Assembly: GCA_937136455.1 (NCBI GenBank) | Contig: CAKZOO010000179.1 | Span: 62,001 to 126,000, forward strand | Origin: an uncultured Flavobacteriaceae bacterium | GTDB taxonomy: Bacteria; Bacteroidota; Bacteroidia; Flavobacteriales; Flavobacteriaceae | Length of the DNA stretch: 64,000 nt | Direction of reading: 5' to 3' | Shown here: one piece after another, positions 1 to 10,711 of the stretch | Layout: every line of letters begins with the position of its first letter | How positions within the stretch are numbered: position 1 is the first letter of the stretch | Translations under genes and position numbers: made by a program | Notes under the pieces: model-generated | Told to the model about the DNA's origin: nothing | The model's database searches: none | Seen by the model: only the letters and a program-made list of their open reading frames with translations

Positions 1-508
1 ACCAGCGACATCTCCGTCTTGTAAATTGAGCTCCTTTACCTTAAAATTGTGTTTGTTAGCCCACATGAGGTACATTCGCATTAGCATCGATGCCCAATCA
101 CAACTTTCAGTTCCTCCAGCACCAGCAGTAATTTGCAGGACGGCGTCAAAACTATCCGCTTCTTCAGAAAGCATGTTCTTAAACTCTATAGACTCGATGA
201 GTTCCTCAGCTTTTTGATAGTTCTGATCCAGTTCCTCTTCACTGAATTCTCCTTCTTTGTGAAACTCATAGGCGAGTTCCAGTTCTTCAACTGCTAGTGT
301 TGCTTTGTCAAAGTCTTCGATCCAACTTTTAATCGATTGGATTAACTTCATTTGATTTTGAGCAGCCTTGGGATTATCCCAGAAGTCAGGAGCAAAGGAT
401 TTTTCTTCCTCGTTTTGTAGTTCTATGTTTTTTTGATCGATGTCAAAGATACCTCCTTAACGCAGCCAGGCGATCTAAAAGATCTTGTATTTGATCTGAT
501 GTTGTCAT
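1..508 (-). CDS. prfB: Peptide chain release factor 2 (N-terminal part; partial at window edge; needs +1 programmed frameshift)
   Basis: Reverse strand reads MTTSDQIQDLLDRLAALRRYL-TGA then, in +1 frame, DIDQKNIELQNEEEKSFAPDFWDNPKAAQNQMKLIQSIKSWIEDFDKA..., typical RF2 N-terminus. AGGAGGTATCTTTGAC matches the RF2 frameshift site. Confidence 0.93.
442..457 (-). promoter_or_regulatory. prfB: prfB programmed +1 ribosomal frameshift element (SD-like AGGAGGT + CTT TGA C)
   Basis: Reverse complement of 442-457 is AGGAGGTATCTTTGAC; in-frame TGA at 443-445; frame restored by +1 slip at CTT. Confidence 0.93.
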
Positions 509-592
509 TTGATAAGAATTTGAGCAAAAATAGGATTAATGCTTGGTTGTACAATCAATTTTTATAAATTTAATAGATTTAAAATTCACTTT

Positions 593-2995
593 ATGAAAAA
601 CCTTCTGAGCTACTTATTCGTAGCGACAAGCTTCTGGCTACAGGCACAAACATTTGAACAGACCAAAGAATTTTTAAAACTAGAGGGTTTGTTCGAAATT
701 TATTACGATGAATCATCAGATAAAATGCTGATGAAGGTTGATCAATTAGATCGAGAATTTCTGTATGTCAATTCACTCAGTAGTGGGATCGGTTCCAACG
801 ATATTGGTTTAGATCGCGGTCAATTGGGTAATGAACAAGTGGTTTCATTTAAGAAAATGGGAAACAAACTATTCATGATTCAGCCAAATCTTTACTATAG
901 AGCTATTACCGACAATCAATTGGAAAAAGCATCGGTGGAGCAGGCATTTGCCAAATCGGTCTTGTATGGTTTTGATATTTTGGATCAGAATTCAGAATCC
1001 TATCTTATTGATATTAGTTCTTTTGTCAAAAGGGATTCTCATGGAGTCTCCAATCGTTTAGCGAGGATGAATCAAGGGTCTTATAAGTTAGATCTCTCCA
1101 AGTCAGCTATTAATTTAGATCGCACTCGATCCTTTCCAAAAAACACTGAGATCGATGTAATGCTCACTTTTAGTGGGGATGCGAAAGGATATTATATTCG
1201 TTCAGTAAGTCCCAATAGTAATTTAGTAACTGTAGCGACACATCATTCATTTATTGAATTGCCAGATGATAATTATAAGATGAGAATTTTTGATCCAAGA
1301 TCAGGTGCTTATTCATACGATTATATGGATTATGCTAGTCCAGTTCAAGAACCTATTCTCAAACGTTTTACCATGCGTCATCGTCTAGAGAAAAAAAATC
1401 CTAATGCAGCTGTAAGTGAAGCCGTTGAACCGATTGTTTATTATTTAGACAATGGAACTCCAGAACCAGTTCGTTCTGCATTACTTGAAGGAGGTAGCTG
1501 GTGGAATCAAGCCTTTGAAGCTATCGGATACAAAGATGCATTTCAGGTTAAGATGTTACCTGATGATGCGGATCCATTAGATGTTCGTTATAACGTCATA
1601 CAATGGGTACACCGCTCCACCAGAGGATGGAGTTATGGAGCCAGTGTTGCTGATCCAAGAACTGGTGAAATTATCAAAGGTCATGTAAGTTTGGGAAGTT
1701 TGAGAATTCGTCAAGACTTTATGATTGCTCAAGCACTTGCCAACAAGCCATTTGCAGATGCTGATGACAACGATCAAAAGATGTTAGATATGGCTTTAGC
1801 TCGTATTCGACAATTATCTGCTCATGAAATTGGACATACTCTTGGATTCCTACACAATTATGCGGCAAGTGCTGCTGGTAACATATCGGTAATGGATTAT
1901 CCTCATCCACAAGTTAATTTAGAGGGTGATCAAATTGATTACAGCAAGGCATATGAAACAGGTATAGGAGCATGGGATAAAGTTTCAGTGGCTTATTCAT
2001 ATAGTGATTTTGGAATGGATGAATCAAAAGTTCTACCAAAATTGACCAGCATACTTGAAGATGCTAAGTCCAAAGGATTGTGGTTTATCACAGATCAGGA
2101 TGCAAGACCAGCTTCCAGTGCTCATGCCAATGCTCATTTATGGGATAATGGTAAAGATATTATTGCAGAGTTGGACGCTATGTTAGCGCTTAGAGCAAAG
2201 GCGATCGATAATTTTAGCGTTGACAATATTCGAACAGGAGAACCATTATCAGTTCTTGAAGATGTTTTTGTCCCCCTTTATCTATATCATCGTTATCAAA
2301 CAGAGGCTGTTGCTAAAGTTATTGGTGGAATGGTATTTGACTATCAGGTAAAAGGTTCTAATCAAGATGCTATGAAAGTGGTTTCAGCCAAGCGTCAGCG
2401 CCTTGCCTTAAAGAGCTTGCTCAAAACAATAGACGCTAATACGATTGCTGTTCCAAAAGAAAAACTCTCCTTGTTTCCTCCAAGAGCTTATGGATATGCT
2501 AGGGGTAGAGAATCATTTAAATCTAAAACCGGAGCGAGTTTTGATCCTTTTTCTGCCGCTGAAACTGCTGCAGATATCACTTTTAGTTTTGTGTTAAACC
2601 CAGAGCGTGCTTCAAGATTGATTCAGCAAAAAGCTTTGGATCCAAACCAATTGGGATTGGATGAAGTGATCGATCAATTGATTGATCAGACGGTTAAGCG
2701 ATCTGAAAAATCACTTAAGGATCAATACTTAATAGAAACCAATAGAATCATTTCATTTCGATTGTTAGATCATCTCATGGCGCTTTCATCGAATAGCTCC
2801 GTATACGGTCAAGTCAATGCAATAGCCTCAAAGGCACTTTTAGATCTTTCAAAATCACTATCGAGTGATGATCAATTTTCATATGAAATGAAAAAGAGAA
2901 TCGCTGATTTTTTTGATAACAAATACCAATTCAAACTTCCTGAAACACTTCAAATTCCAGATGGTTCACCAATTGGAATGGATTGTTTTAATTAA
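593..2995 (+). CDS. Zinc-dependent metalloprotease (secreted, HExxHxxGFxHN)
   Basis: ORF 539..2995; likely start at 593 (MKNLLSYLFVATSFWLQAQ signal peptide); HEIGHTLGFLHN motif at 1823-1858. Confidence 0.85.
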   Translation: MKNLLSYLFVATSFWLQAQTFEQTKEFLKLEGLFEIYYDESSDKMLMKVDQLDREFLYVNSLSSGIGSNDIGLDRGQLGNEQVVSFKKMGNKLFMIQPNLYYRAITDNQLEKASVEQAFAKSVLYGFDILDQNSESYLIDISSFVKRDSHGVSNRLARMNQGSYKLDLSKSAINLDRTRSFPKNTEIDVMLTFSGDAKGYYIRSVSPNSNLVTVATHHSFIELPDDNYKMRIFDPRSGAYSYDYMDYASPVQEPILKRFTMRHRLEKKNPNAAVSEAVEPIVYYLDNGTPEPVRSALLEGGSWWNQAFEAIGYKDAFQVKMLPDDADPLDVRYNVIQWVHRSTRGWSYGASVADPRTGEIIKGHVSLGSLRIRQDFMIAQALANKPFADADDNDQKMLDMALARIRQLSAHEIGHTLGFLHNYAASAAGNISVMDYPHPQVNLEGDQIDYSKAYETGIGAWDKVSVAYSYSDFGMDESKVLPKLTSILEDAKSKGLWFITDQDARPASSAHANAHLWDNGKDIIAELDAMLALRAKAIDNFSVDNIRTGEPLSVLEDVFVPLYLYHRYQTEAVAKVIGGMVFDYQVKGSNQDAMKVVSAKRQRLALKSLLKTIDANTIAVPKEKLSLFPPRAYGYARGRESFKSKTGASFDPFSAAETAADITFSFVLNPERASRLIQQKALDPNQLGLDEVIDQLIDQTVKRSEKSLKDQYLIETNRIISFRLLDHLMALSSNSSVYGQVNAIASKALLDLSKSLSSDDQFSYEMKKRIADFFDNKYQFKLPETLQIPDGSPIGMDCFN

Positions 2996-3012
2996 TTCAT
3001 TTACAGTATTTT

Positions 3013-4038
3013 ATGGAAGTAAATTTAATTTCAGATACGATTACAAGACCCACTCCAGGAATGATCGATGCCATGATGAGTGCTCAGGTTGGAGATGATG
3101 TGTTTAAAGAAGATCCTACGGTCAATGAATTTGAAAATCGAGTAGCACAGCTTTTTGGTAAAGAAGCAGCTTTGTTTTTTCCAAGTGGAACTATGGCTAA
3201 TCAAACAGCTATAAAAGTTCACACCCAGCCAGGTGAACAATTGATCTGTGATCACTATGCTCATATTTTTAATTATGAAGGAGGGGGAGTTAGTTTTAAT
3301 TCTGGAGTATCATGCAAACTCGTAGAAGGAACTAGAGGAATGATGACCGCTGAGCAAGTTGAAGCAGCCATTAACCCACCAGATTTTTATCACAGTCCAT
3401 TAACTTCCTTAGTTGAAATTGAAAACACGACCAATAAGGGAGGAGGTGCCTGTTACGATTTTTCAGAACTACAGAGGATTAGAGCTGTATGTGACAAGCA
3501 CAATTTATCCTATCATCTAGATGGTGCACGCCTTTGGAACGCTGTTGTCGCAAAAGGAGAAAACTTTTTGCAGTACGGAAACTTATTCGATTCGATCAGT
3601 GTGTGTTTTAGTAAGGGATTAGGGTGTCCTGTTGGATCGGTTGTAGTCGGTTCCAAGGATTTTATCCACAAGGCTCTTAGAGTTCGAAAGATTTTTGGAG
3701 GAGGGATGAGACAAGCAGGTTATTTGGCTGCAGCTGGTATTTACGCCTTAGACAACCATATAGAATCCTTAGCTTTAGACCATCAAAAAGCAGCTGAAAT
3801 AGGAGCTGTACTTTCCAAAAAGTCATCTATTTTAAAGGTCGAACCAGTAGAGACCAATATTGTCATCTTCGAGCTCAATACCGATTGTATATCTGAGGAA
3901 AAATTTAATAAGTTTTTAGATGATCATCAAATTCGAATCATTGCTATGGGAGGAGGAAAACTTCGCATGGTCACTCATAGAGATTATACTGATTCCATGC
4001 ACGAGTATTTAATTTCAGTCTTAGAACAACTAGATTAA
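3013..4038 (+). CDS. ltaE: Low-specificity L-threonine aldolase (PLP-dependent)
   Basis: MEVNLISDTITRPTPGMIDAM..., HLDGARLWNA, SVCFSKGLGCPVGS PLP-lysine motif. Confidence 0.88.
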   Translation: MEVNLISDTITRPTPGMIDAMMSAQVGDDVFKEDPTVNEFENRVAQLFGKEAALFFPSGTMANQTAIKVHTQPGEQLICDHYAHIFNYEGGGVSFNSGVSCKLVEGTRGMMTAEQVEAAINPPDFYHSPLTSLVEIENTTNKGGGACYDFSELQRIRAVCDKHNLSYHLDGARLWNAVVAKGENFLQYGNLFDSISVCFSKGLGCPVGSVVVGSKDFIHKALRVRKIFGGGMRQAGYLAAAGIYALDNHIESLALDHQKAAEIGAVLSKKSSILKVEPVETNIVIFELNTDCISEEKFNKFLDDHQIRIIAMGGGKLRMVTHRDYTDSMHEYLISVLEQLD

Positions 4039-4075
4039 GAGAAATAGGTAACTTTGCGCTTTCAAAATTGAATAG

Positions 4076-6118
4076 ATGACAAAAGCACCCCTAGCAAAGA
4101 AAATCGATACTGTTTTATCAAATCATTCAGTAGATCGTTTGGATCCCTATTACTGGATGAACAAGCGTGATTCAAAAGAAGTTTTGGATTATTTAGAGGC
4201 TGAAAATAACTATTATAAGCAAGAGACAAAGGATACTGAAGCATTTCAAGAAATGCTTTTTGAGGAAATGAAATCTCGGATCAAAGAGGATGATGAATCA
4301 GTTCCTTTTAAAAAGAATGGCTATTGGTATATTACTAAATTTGAAAAGGGTAAAGAATATCCAATTTATACCAGAAGAAAAGAAACTCTTGAGGCTCCAG
4401 AAGAGTTGTTGTTTGATTGCAATCAAATGGCAGCGGGATTTTCGTACTTTCATTTAGGTTCTTTTTCAGTAAGTCCCGACAATAAATTAGCAGTATACAG
4501 TGTAGATACCGTCTCTAGAAGACAATATACTTTGCATGTAAAAGATTTAGTGAGTGGTCAGATTCTAGAAGATAAAATCGTCAATACTTCGGGTTCAGCT
4601 AGTTGGGCTAATGACAATAAAACTTTATTCTATTCTCTAAAAGACGAGCAAACTTTAAGATCTATTGGGATCTATCGCCATCAATTAGGAATTGATAAGG
4701 ATCAGTTGATGTATCATGAAGAAGATGATACCTTTAGTGTTTTTGTTTCAAAATCTAGATCAGGAAAGTATATCGTAATCGGTTCATCCAGTACTCTAAC
4801 TTCTGAATACAGAATTTTAAATGCAGATCAACCCCTAAGTGAATTTAAATTATTCACCGAAAGACAAAGAGGATTAGAATACGACATATCGCATTTTGAA
4901 GATCATTTTTACATCCTCACAAACAAGGATGAGGCTTTAAATTTTAAGGTGATGCGAACACCTATTGAAAAGACTTCAATAGAGAATTGGGTAGATTTTA
5001 TCGCACACGATTCTAAATCATTAATAGAAGACTTTACGAGTTTTAAGAAGTTCTATGTACTCGCTACTAGAGAAAATGGTTTAACTCGTATTAAAATTGC
5101 TAGTTGGGATCATGAAACCTCTTATGAGATTCCCTTTGACAACGAAACTTATACAGCCTATATTGGATCCAATCCTGAGTTTGATTCTCTTGAATTGCGC
5201 TATGGATACACGAGTTTGATTGAACCGAATTCGGTCTACAACTTTCATATGGAGTCTAGGGAAAAGACCTTGTTAAAACAAGTCGAAGTATTAGGAGGAA
5301 AATTTGATTCTAACAACTATATACAAGAGCGTATTTGGGCTACAGCAGAGGATGGGGTTCAAGTTCCGATATCACTAGTTTATCACAAAGACACTCCATT
5401 AGATGGAACTAGTCCTTTGTTTCAATATGGATACGGTTCTTATGGACATACGATTGATCCTTCTTTTTCATCATTGAGATTGAGTTTGTTAGATCGTGGT
5501 TTTATTTATGCAATAGCCCATATTAGAGGTTCAGAATATATGGGAAGAGAATGGTATGAAACAGGTAAGCTCCTTCAAAAGATGAATACTTTTACCGATT
5601 TTATCGCTTGTTCAAAGCATTTGATCGCTCAAAACTATACAAGCGAACAAGGATTATTTGCTTATGGTGGTTCTGCAGGTGGTTTGTTGATGGGAGCAGT
5701 GATGAATATGGCTCCTAAGCTCTATAAGGGGATTGTAGCGAACGTTCCCTTTGTCGATGTTGTTACCACTATGTTAGACGATTCAATACCACTGACAACA
5801 GGGGAGTATGACGAATGGGGAAATCCTAATCAAAAGGAGTATTTTGATTATATGCTCTCCTATTCTCCCTATGATCAAGTAAGTGCACAGGAGTATCCAA
5901 ATACGCTGATTATCACTGGCTATCACGATTCACAAGTACAGTACTGGGAGCCTGCAAAGTGGGTTGCAAAACTCAGAGATTTAAAAACAGATTCGAATCA
6001 ATTGTACTTTTCAATTAATATGGATGCTGGACACGGCGGTGCCTCAGGTCGCTTTGAATCACTAAAAGAAGTAGCACAGGAGTATTCCTTTATAATCAAT
6101 CTTGCAAATAAAGCTTAG
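4076..6118 (+). CDS. ptrB: Oligopeptidase B / prolyl oligopeptidase family S9A peptidase
   Basis: N-terminal DPYYWMNKRDSKEVLDYLEAEN, catalytic GGSAGG, C-terminal YHDSQVQYWEPAKWVAKLR and DAGHGGASGR. Confidence 0.9.
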   Translation: MTKAPLAKKIDTVLSNHSVDRLDPYYWMNKRDSKEVLDYLEAENNYYKQETKDTEAFQEMLFEEMKSRIKEDDESVPFKKNGYWYITKFEKGKEYPIYTRRKETLEAPEELLFDCNQMAAGFSYFHLGSFSVSPDNKLAVYSVDTVSRRQYTLHVKDLVSGQILEDKIVNTSGSASWANDNKTLFYSLKDEQTLRSIGIYRHQLGIDKDQLMYHEEDDTFSVFVSKSRSGKYIVIGSSSTLTSEYRILNADQPLSEFKLFTERQRGLEYDISHFEDHFYILTNKDEALNFKVMRTPIEKTSIENWVDFIAHDSKSLIEDFTSFKKFYVLATRENGLTRIKIASWDHETSYEIPFDNETYTAYIGSNPEFDSLELRYGYTSLIEPNSVYNFHMESREKTLLKQVEVLGGKFDSNNYIQERIWATAEDGVQVPISLVYHKDTPLDGTSPLFQYGYGSYGHTIDPSFSSLRLSLLDRGFIYAIAHIRGSEYMGREWYETGKLLQKMNTFTDFIACSKHLIAQNYTSEQGLFAYGGSAGGLLMGAVMNMAPKLYKGIVANVPFVDVVTTMLDDSIPLTTGEYDEWGNPNQKEYFDYMLSYSPYDQVSAQEYPNTLIITGYHDSQVQYWEPAKWVAKLRDLKTDSNQLYFSINMDAGHGGASGRFESLKEVAQEYSFIINLANKA

Positions 6119-6166
6119 TTTACTAAAAATTACTTAATTTTGTTCCGAATTACAAAGACGACCCCT

Positions 6167-7195
6167 ATGTCAAACAAAATTCAAGCACACGACTCTATAC
6201 TCAAACTTATAGGAAACACCCCTTTAGTTAAACTTCACAAATCAGTTGCTTCTTTTTCTGGAGACTATTACGCAAAAGTAGAAGCCTTTAACCCTGGACA
6301 TTCTGCTAAAGATAAAATTGCACTTCACATTATTGAATCTGCTGAAGAAAAAGGAATTTTAAAAGAGGGAGACACTATTGTAGAAACCACTTCTGGTAAT
6401 ACTGGTTTTTCTGTTGCGATGGTAAGTGCTATTAAAGGTTATAAGTGTATTTTGGCTGTGAGTTCAAAATCTTCACCAGACAAAATAGATATGCTTCGCT
6501 CTATGGGAGCAGAGGTGCATGTTTGTCCAGCACATGTTGCTGCAGATGATCCTCGTTCTTATTATGAAGTCGCAAAGCGCATTCACAAAGAAAACCCTGG
6601 ATCGATATACATCAATCAATATTTTAACGATTTAAACACGGAAGCTCATTTTAAGTCCACTGGACCTGAAATTTGGGACCAGATGGCAGGTGAAATCACT
6701 CATTTGGTAGCTTGTAGTGGTACAGGAGGCACGATCTCTGGAACTGCACAGTACCTAAAGTCTAAAAATCCTGACATTCAAATTATTGGTGTAGACGCCT
6801 ATGGTTCTATTCTCAAAAAATACCACGAGACTGGAGAGATTGATCCAAATGAAATCTATCCGTATCGAATTGAAGGATTAGGTAAAAACCTTATACCTAC
6901 GGCTACTGATTTTAATGTGATCGACCGTTTTGTAAAAGTAAAAGACGGTGAAAGTGCTCATATGGCCAGAGCGATCTCAAAATCAGAAGGAATTTTTGTA
7001 GGATATACTTCGGGTGCGGCACTTCAAGCTGTAAAACAACTCAATGATGAGGGTGTTTTTGATGAAAATTCAAAGGTAGTTGTCATCTTCCCTGATCACG
7101 GGTCACGTTATATGTCTAAAGTTTATTCTGACGAGTGGATGAGTGCTCAAGGATTTATGGAAATAGCTAAGGAAAAAGAAAAAGTATTGCGTTAA
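6167..7195 (+). CDS. PLP-dependent cysteine synthase family protein
   Basis: [46 protein letters not shown]. Start at 6167 preferred to 6140 because 6135-6142 is a TAATTTTG promoter-like motif. Confidence 0.88.
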   Translation: MSNKIQAHDSILKLIGNTPLVKLHKSVASFSGDYYAKVEAFNPGHSAKDKIALHIIESAEEKGILKEGDTIVETTSGNTGFSVAMVSAIKGYKCILAVSSKSSPDKIDMLRSMGAEVHVCPAHVAADDPRSYYEVAKRIHKENPGSIYINQYFNDLNTEAHFKSTGPEIWDQMAGEITHLVACSGTGGTISGTAQYLKSKNPDIQIIGVDAYGSILKKYHETGEIDPNEIYPYRIEGLGKNLIPTATDFNVIDRFVKVKDGESAHMARAISKSEGIFVGYTSGAALQAVKQLNDEGVFDENSKVVVIFPDHGSRYMSKVYSDEWMSAQGFMEIAKEKEKVLR

Positions 7196-7218
7196 AATTC
7201 ACGCACATTACAAGAGTC

Positions 7219-7248
7219 AAAACGACCTCTATGGGGTCGTTTTTTTTT
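7219..7248 (+). terminator. Rho-independent terminator after the cysteine synthase gene
   Basis: AAAACGACC-tctatgg-GGTCGTTTT followed by T-tract. Confidence 0.85.
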
Positions 7249-7313
7249 GTCTCTTTAATATTTAATTCTTAATAAATTTATAATTACTTTTGCACCAAAA
7301 CCAATCAAAGTCT

Positions 7314-8573
7314 ATGAGAGATATATTTGATAGAATTAGGGAAAATAAAGGTCCATTAGGAAAATGGGCTTCTCAAGCTGAAGGCTATTTTGTATTTCCT
7401 AAATTAGAAGGACATATTTCAAATCGAATGAAATTTCAAGGTAAAGAAGTAATTACCTGGAGTATCAACGATTATTTAGGTATGGCAAATCTTCCAGAAG
7501 TGATCAAAGCAGATGCTGATGCAGCTGCTGCACATGGTGCAGCCTATCCAATGGGAGCCAGAATGATGAGTGGCCATACCGACTTTCACGAACAATTACA
7601 ACAAGAACTTGCTGCATTTGTAAACAAAGAAGCGGCTTACCTTTTAAATTTTGGATATCAAGGTATAATGTCTGCTATTGATGCCTTAGTTTCAAAAGAC
7701 GATATTATTGTTTACGATGTAGATGCTCATGCTTGTATTATTGATGGTGTTCGTTTACATATGGGTAAGCGATTTACTTTTAAACACAACGATGTTGCGT
7801 CATTAGAAAAAAACTTAGAGCGTGCTACAAAGATGGCTGAACAAACTGGAGGAGGTATTTTAGTGATCTCTGAAGGGGTGTTTGGAATGAGAGGTGAACA
7901 AGGTAAACTAAAAGAAATTGTTGAGCTTAAGAAAAAGTTCAACTTTAGATTGTTAGTCGATGATGCTCACGGTTTTGGTACACTTGGTAAAACAGGAGCT
8001 GGAGCAGGTGAGGAGCAAGGAGTTCAAGACGATATCGATGTTTATTTTGCAACTTTTGCTAAATCAATGGCAGGTATTGGAGCGTTCTTAGCTGCAGATC
8101 AAGAAATCATCGACTACTTAAAATACAACCTAAGATCTCAAATGTTTGCTAAATCATTACCAATGATTTACGTAAAAGGAGGATTAAAGCGTTTGGAATT
8201 ATTAAGAACCAAGCCAGAACTCAAGGCAAAACTTTGGGAGAATGTAAACGCACTTCAAAATGGTTTAAAAGATGCAGGATTTGATATTGGAACTACAACT
8301 TCTTGTGTAACTCCAGTATATCTCAAAGGAAGTATCCCTGAGGCGATGGCTCTTGTTAAAGACCTTAGAGAAAATTATGGAATTTTCTGTTCTATTGTAG
8401 TGTATCCTGTAATTCCAAAGGGATTAATCTTATTGCGTTTAATTCCAACTGCAACTCACACAATGGAGGATATCGAAATCACCCTAAAAGCATTCTCTAG
8501 TATTAGAGAGCGTTTAGAAAACGGTACTTATAAGCGATTATCAGCTGCTGTTTCTAAGGCGATGGGAGAATAA
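7314..8573 (+). CDS. Alpha-oxoamine synthase family PLP enzyme; serine palmitoyltransferase-like
   Basis: WSINDYLGMANLPEV, GARMMSGHTDFHEQLQQELAAF, LVDDAHGFGTLGKTGAG, TFAKSMAGIGAF. Start 7314 (MRDIFDRI) preferred because TTG at 7290 lies in TACTTTTG (7285-7292). Confidence 0.82.
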   Translation: MRDIFDRIRENKGPLGKWASQAEGYFVFPKLEGHISNRMKFQGKEVITWSINDYLGMANLPEVIKADADAAAAHGAAYPMGARMMSGHTDFHEQLQQELAAFVNKEAAYLLNFGYQGIMSAIDALVSKDDIIVYDVDAHACIIDGVRLHMGKRFTFKHNDVASLEKNLERATKMAEQTGGGILVISEGVFGMRGEQGKLKEIVELKKKFNFRLLVDDAHGFGTLGKTGAGAGEEQGVQDDIDVYFATFAKSMAGIGAFLAADQEIIDYLKYNLRSQMFAKSLPMIYVKGGLKRLELLRTKPELKAKLWENVNALQNGLKDAGFDIGTTTSCVTPVYLKGSIPEAMALVKDLRENYGIFCSIVVYPVIPKGLILLRLIPTATHTMEDIEITLKAFSSIRERLENGTYKRLSAAVSKAMGE

Positions 8574-8594
8574 TCAAATCGAAAATAGATCTAT

Positions 8595-8626
8595 AAAAAT
8601 AGCCCTGTTATCAGGGCTATTTTTTT
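8595..8626. terminator. Bidirectional terminator between convergent genes
   Basis: AAAAATAGCCCTG-ttat-CAGGGCTATTTTTTT. Confidence 0.88.
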
Positions 8627-8647
8627 GTTTTATATTTACTCGTTCGG

Positions 8648-9769
8648 TTAGTTAATACCAAACTTATAGGTGTTTCTCTTTTTGTAAACCTCTGGTTTAA
8701 ATTCGGTCCATAACTTTTTTATTGCCAGATTATTGACAAGTTCAGGAGTTCTGACACAATTGACAACTCCGATCTTTTCAAAAGACTTGTAAAAGTGACT
8801 AAACAGCATGGCAGTGACCCCTTTGTTTTGATATTTTGGATGTACTCCAATAAGGTAAAAAATAGCGTCAGGATTGTTTTTCTTCGCTTTTAAAAGATGA
8901 TAGAATCCAAAGGGGAATAGTTTTCCTTTTGCTTTTTGAAGTGCTCTTGAAAATGAAGGCATGGTGATTGCAAAACAGATCATTTCACCCTCATTCGTAA
9001 AGACAAATTTAATGTATTCAGGGTTGATAAAACTGATAAATTTCTTTGTTAAGTAGTCCTTTTGAACCTGTGTGATTGGAACAAATGAAGACAGAACAGC
9101 ATAGGACTCATTAAAGAGATCAAACATTTGATCTACATAAGGAAGTAGTTCTTTGGTTGAGTGAAAGTTTTTTACGTGAAGACCCAATCGGTGTCCTAAT
9201 ATTTTATCGAGTTTTTCAAATTTAGTATTGTCGATATTACTAAATGGGAATCGATTTTCTTCGTATTCTTTCTCAACTGTAAAACCGTATTTTTTATAGT
9301 GTTCTACATAATAGGGATGATTGTACCAAGTAATCATGGTTCCAATCGTATCAAAGCCTTCAACCAATACTCCAACCTTATCTAAATTAGAGAATCCTAC
9401 AGGGCCTTCCATATAGGAGAGTCCATTGGCTTTTCCAATCTCATAGACCTTGTCTAAGAGGATCTTAGAAACTTCATAATCATCAACAAAATCAAACCAA
9501 CCAAAGCGCATTTTTGACACCTTTTGCTCATTAATTTCAATCCAATTGATAATTGCAGCAATTCTTCCGACAATTTTTCCGTTTTTATAAGCGAGAAAAT
9601 ACTGAGCCTGAGCTGTTTTAAAAACAGGATTTTTGTCCTCTTGAAACTGTTCCAACTCTTCCTTAATCAAAGGAGGAACCCAATAGGGAGAGTCTTTGTA
9701 TAACTCAAATGGAAAAGTGACAAATTTCTTGAGCTCTTTTTCGTTTTGAACTTCTTTTAAATGTATCAT
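8648..9769 (-). CDS. GNAT-fold N-acyltransferase-like protein
   Basis: FVTFPFELYKDSPYWVPPLIKEE N-terminus; GVHPKYQNKGVTAMLFSHF GNAT acyl-CoA-binding-like motif. Confidence 0.7.
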   Translation of the reverse strand: MIHLKEVQNEKELKKFVTFPFELYKDSPYWVPPLIKEELEQFQEDKNPVFKTAQAQYFLAYKNGKIVGRIAAIINWIEINEQKVSKMRFGWFDFVDDYEVSKILLDKVYEIGKANGLSYMEGPVGFSNLDKVGVLVEGFDTIGTMITWYNHPYYVEHYKKYGFTVEKEYEENRFPFSNIDNTKFEKLDKILGHRLGLHVKNFHSTKELLPYVDQMFDLFNESYAVLSSFVPITQVQKDYLTKKFISFINPEYIKFVFTNEGEMICFAITMPSFSRALQKAKGKLFPFGFYHLLKAKKNNPDAIFYLIGVHPKYQNKGVTAMLFSHFYKSFEKIGVVNCVRTPELVNNLAIKKLWTEFKPEVYKKRNTYKFGIN

Positions 9770-10686
9770 TATTTGAAGTGATTATCCACTCTGATCGATG
9801 CACCTAAACCAAAGAAAAGTCTCGATGGAGTCTCTTTAAAGTTTGTCCCAAGGAAGGCATCAACTTGAATATTTTTGTTAATTAAATAAGCTCCACCAGT
9901 CCTGATTATTTCATCTGCATAATAATCATTGATAATACTTTGCCCTTCAACAAAGAGACTTAGTTTGTAGTATTTTCTAAAACTGTGAACTAAAGTGCTG
10001 GTAATTGAATACTCTCGATTAGAAGCAGGTTTGTCGATAGAGAAATTAGTAACCAACACCCAATAAGGACTTAAATGTTGTTGTAAAATCAACATTTCTT
10101 TGTCGTATATAGTGGTGTAGGTATTACTAGTGGGATCATAGGGATCAAACCTATTGAATAAACTTTCTTTTTTGTGTATGTTGAGTCCTGCATAAATAGA
10201 AACAACAGGTATTAAGTTCTTTAAAACAAATCGATGGTTGTTTTTCCAAGAGTAATAATCAGGTTCAGCAAACTGATGAGGATCGTAGATCAAAACTTTA
10301 AATCCGAATCGATTCTTAAAGATACCTTTGGCATTGATGTTTTCTAAATGATCAATTTTAGAACGACGACCAAATTCATAGATGAGTTCTACTCGTTCTT
10401 TAAACCCAAATCTAAAGGTTGATTCAATATCGTTGATGTGATAATCACTATCGGGATAAATATGAGTTTGATGATCAGTACTGTATAAGGATTCTAATTG
10501 ATAAACAGCTTCTCCAACTGTATAGGCTCCCATGGTTCGACCAGGAGTGTTAGAATTGATGATATCGGTGTACTGTGCTCTAGATGTAGTTGAAGTTAAA
10601 AGTAATCCAATCACAAATAGGAAGGTGTAGTTAAATTGATTGGGTACTGATTGAATTCTTGAAAAATATTTTGTTCGTTCTAACAT
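9769..10686 (-). CDS. Putative outer-membrane beta-barrel protein (MetA-phenol-degradation-like family suspected)
   Basis: N-terminal hydrophobic signal, alternating hydrophobic beta-strand pattern, C-terminal LGASIRVDNHFK; ends within 1 nt of the GNAT gene start. Confidence 0.5.
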   Translation of the reverse strand: MLERTKYFSRIQSVPNQFNYTFLFVIGLLLTSTTSRAQYTDIINSNTPGRTMGAYTVGEAVYQLESLYSTDHQTHIYPDSDYHINDIESTFRFGFKERVELIYEFGRRSKIDHLENINAKGIFKNRFGFKVLIYDPHQFAEPDYYSWKNNHRFVLKNLIPVVSIYAGLNIHKKESLFNRFDPYDPTSNTYTTIYDKEMLILQQHLSPYWVLVTNFSIDKPASNREYSITSTLVHSFRKYYKLSLFVEGQSIINDYYADEIIRTGGAYLINKNIQVDAFLGTNFKETPSRLFFGLGASIRVDNHFK

Positions 10687-10711
10687 CGTTTAAAAATCTA
10701 GAATTGTATTT

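Noticed and set aside
26-217. 63-aa plus-strand ORF
   Set aside because: Antisense to prfB coding sequence.
1-508. Apparent frame break in prfB suggesting a pseudogene
   Set aside because: The break coincides exactly with the canonical RF2 frameshift sequence AGGAGGTATCTTTGAC, so a functional programmed frameshift is the better explanation.
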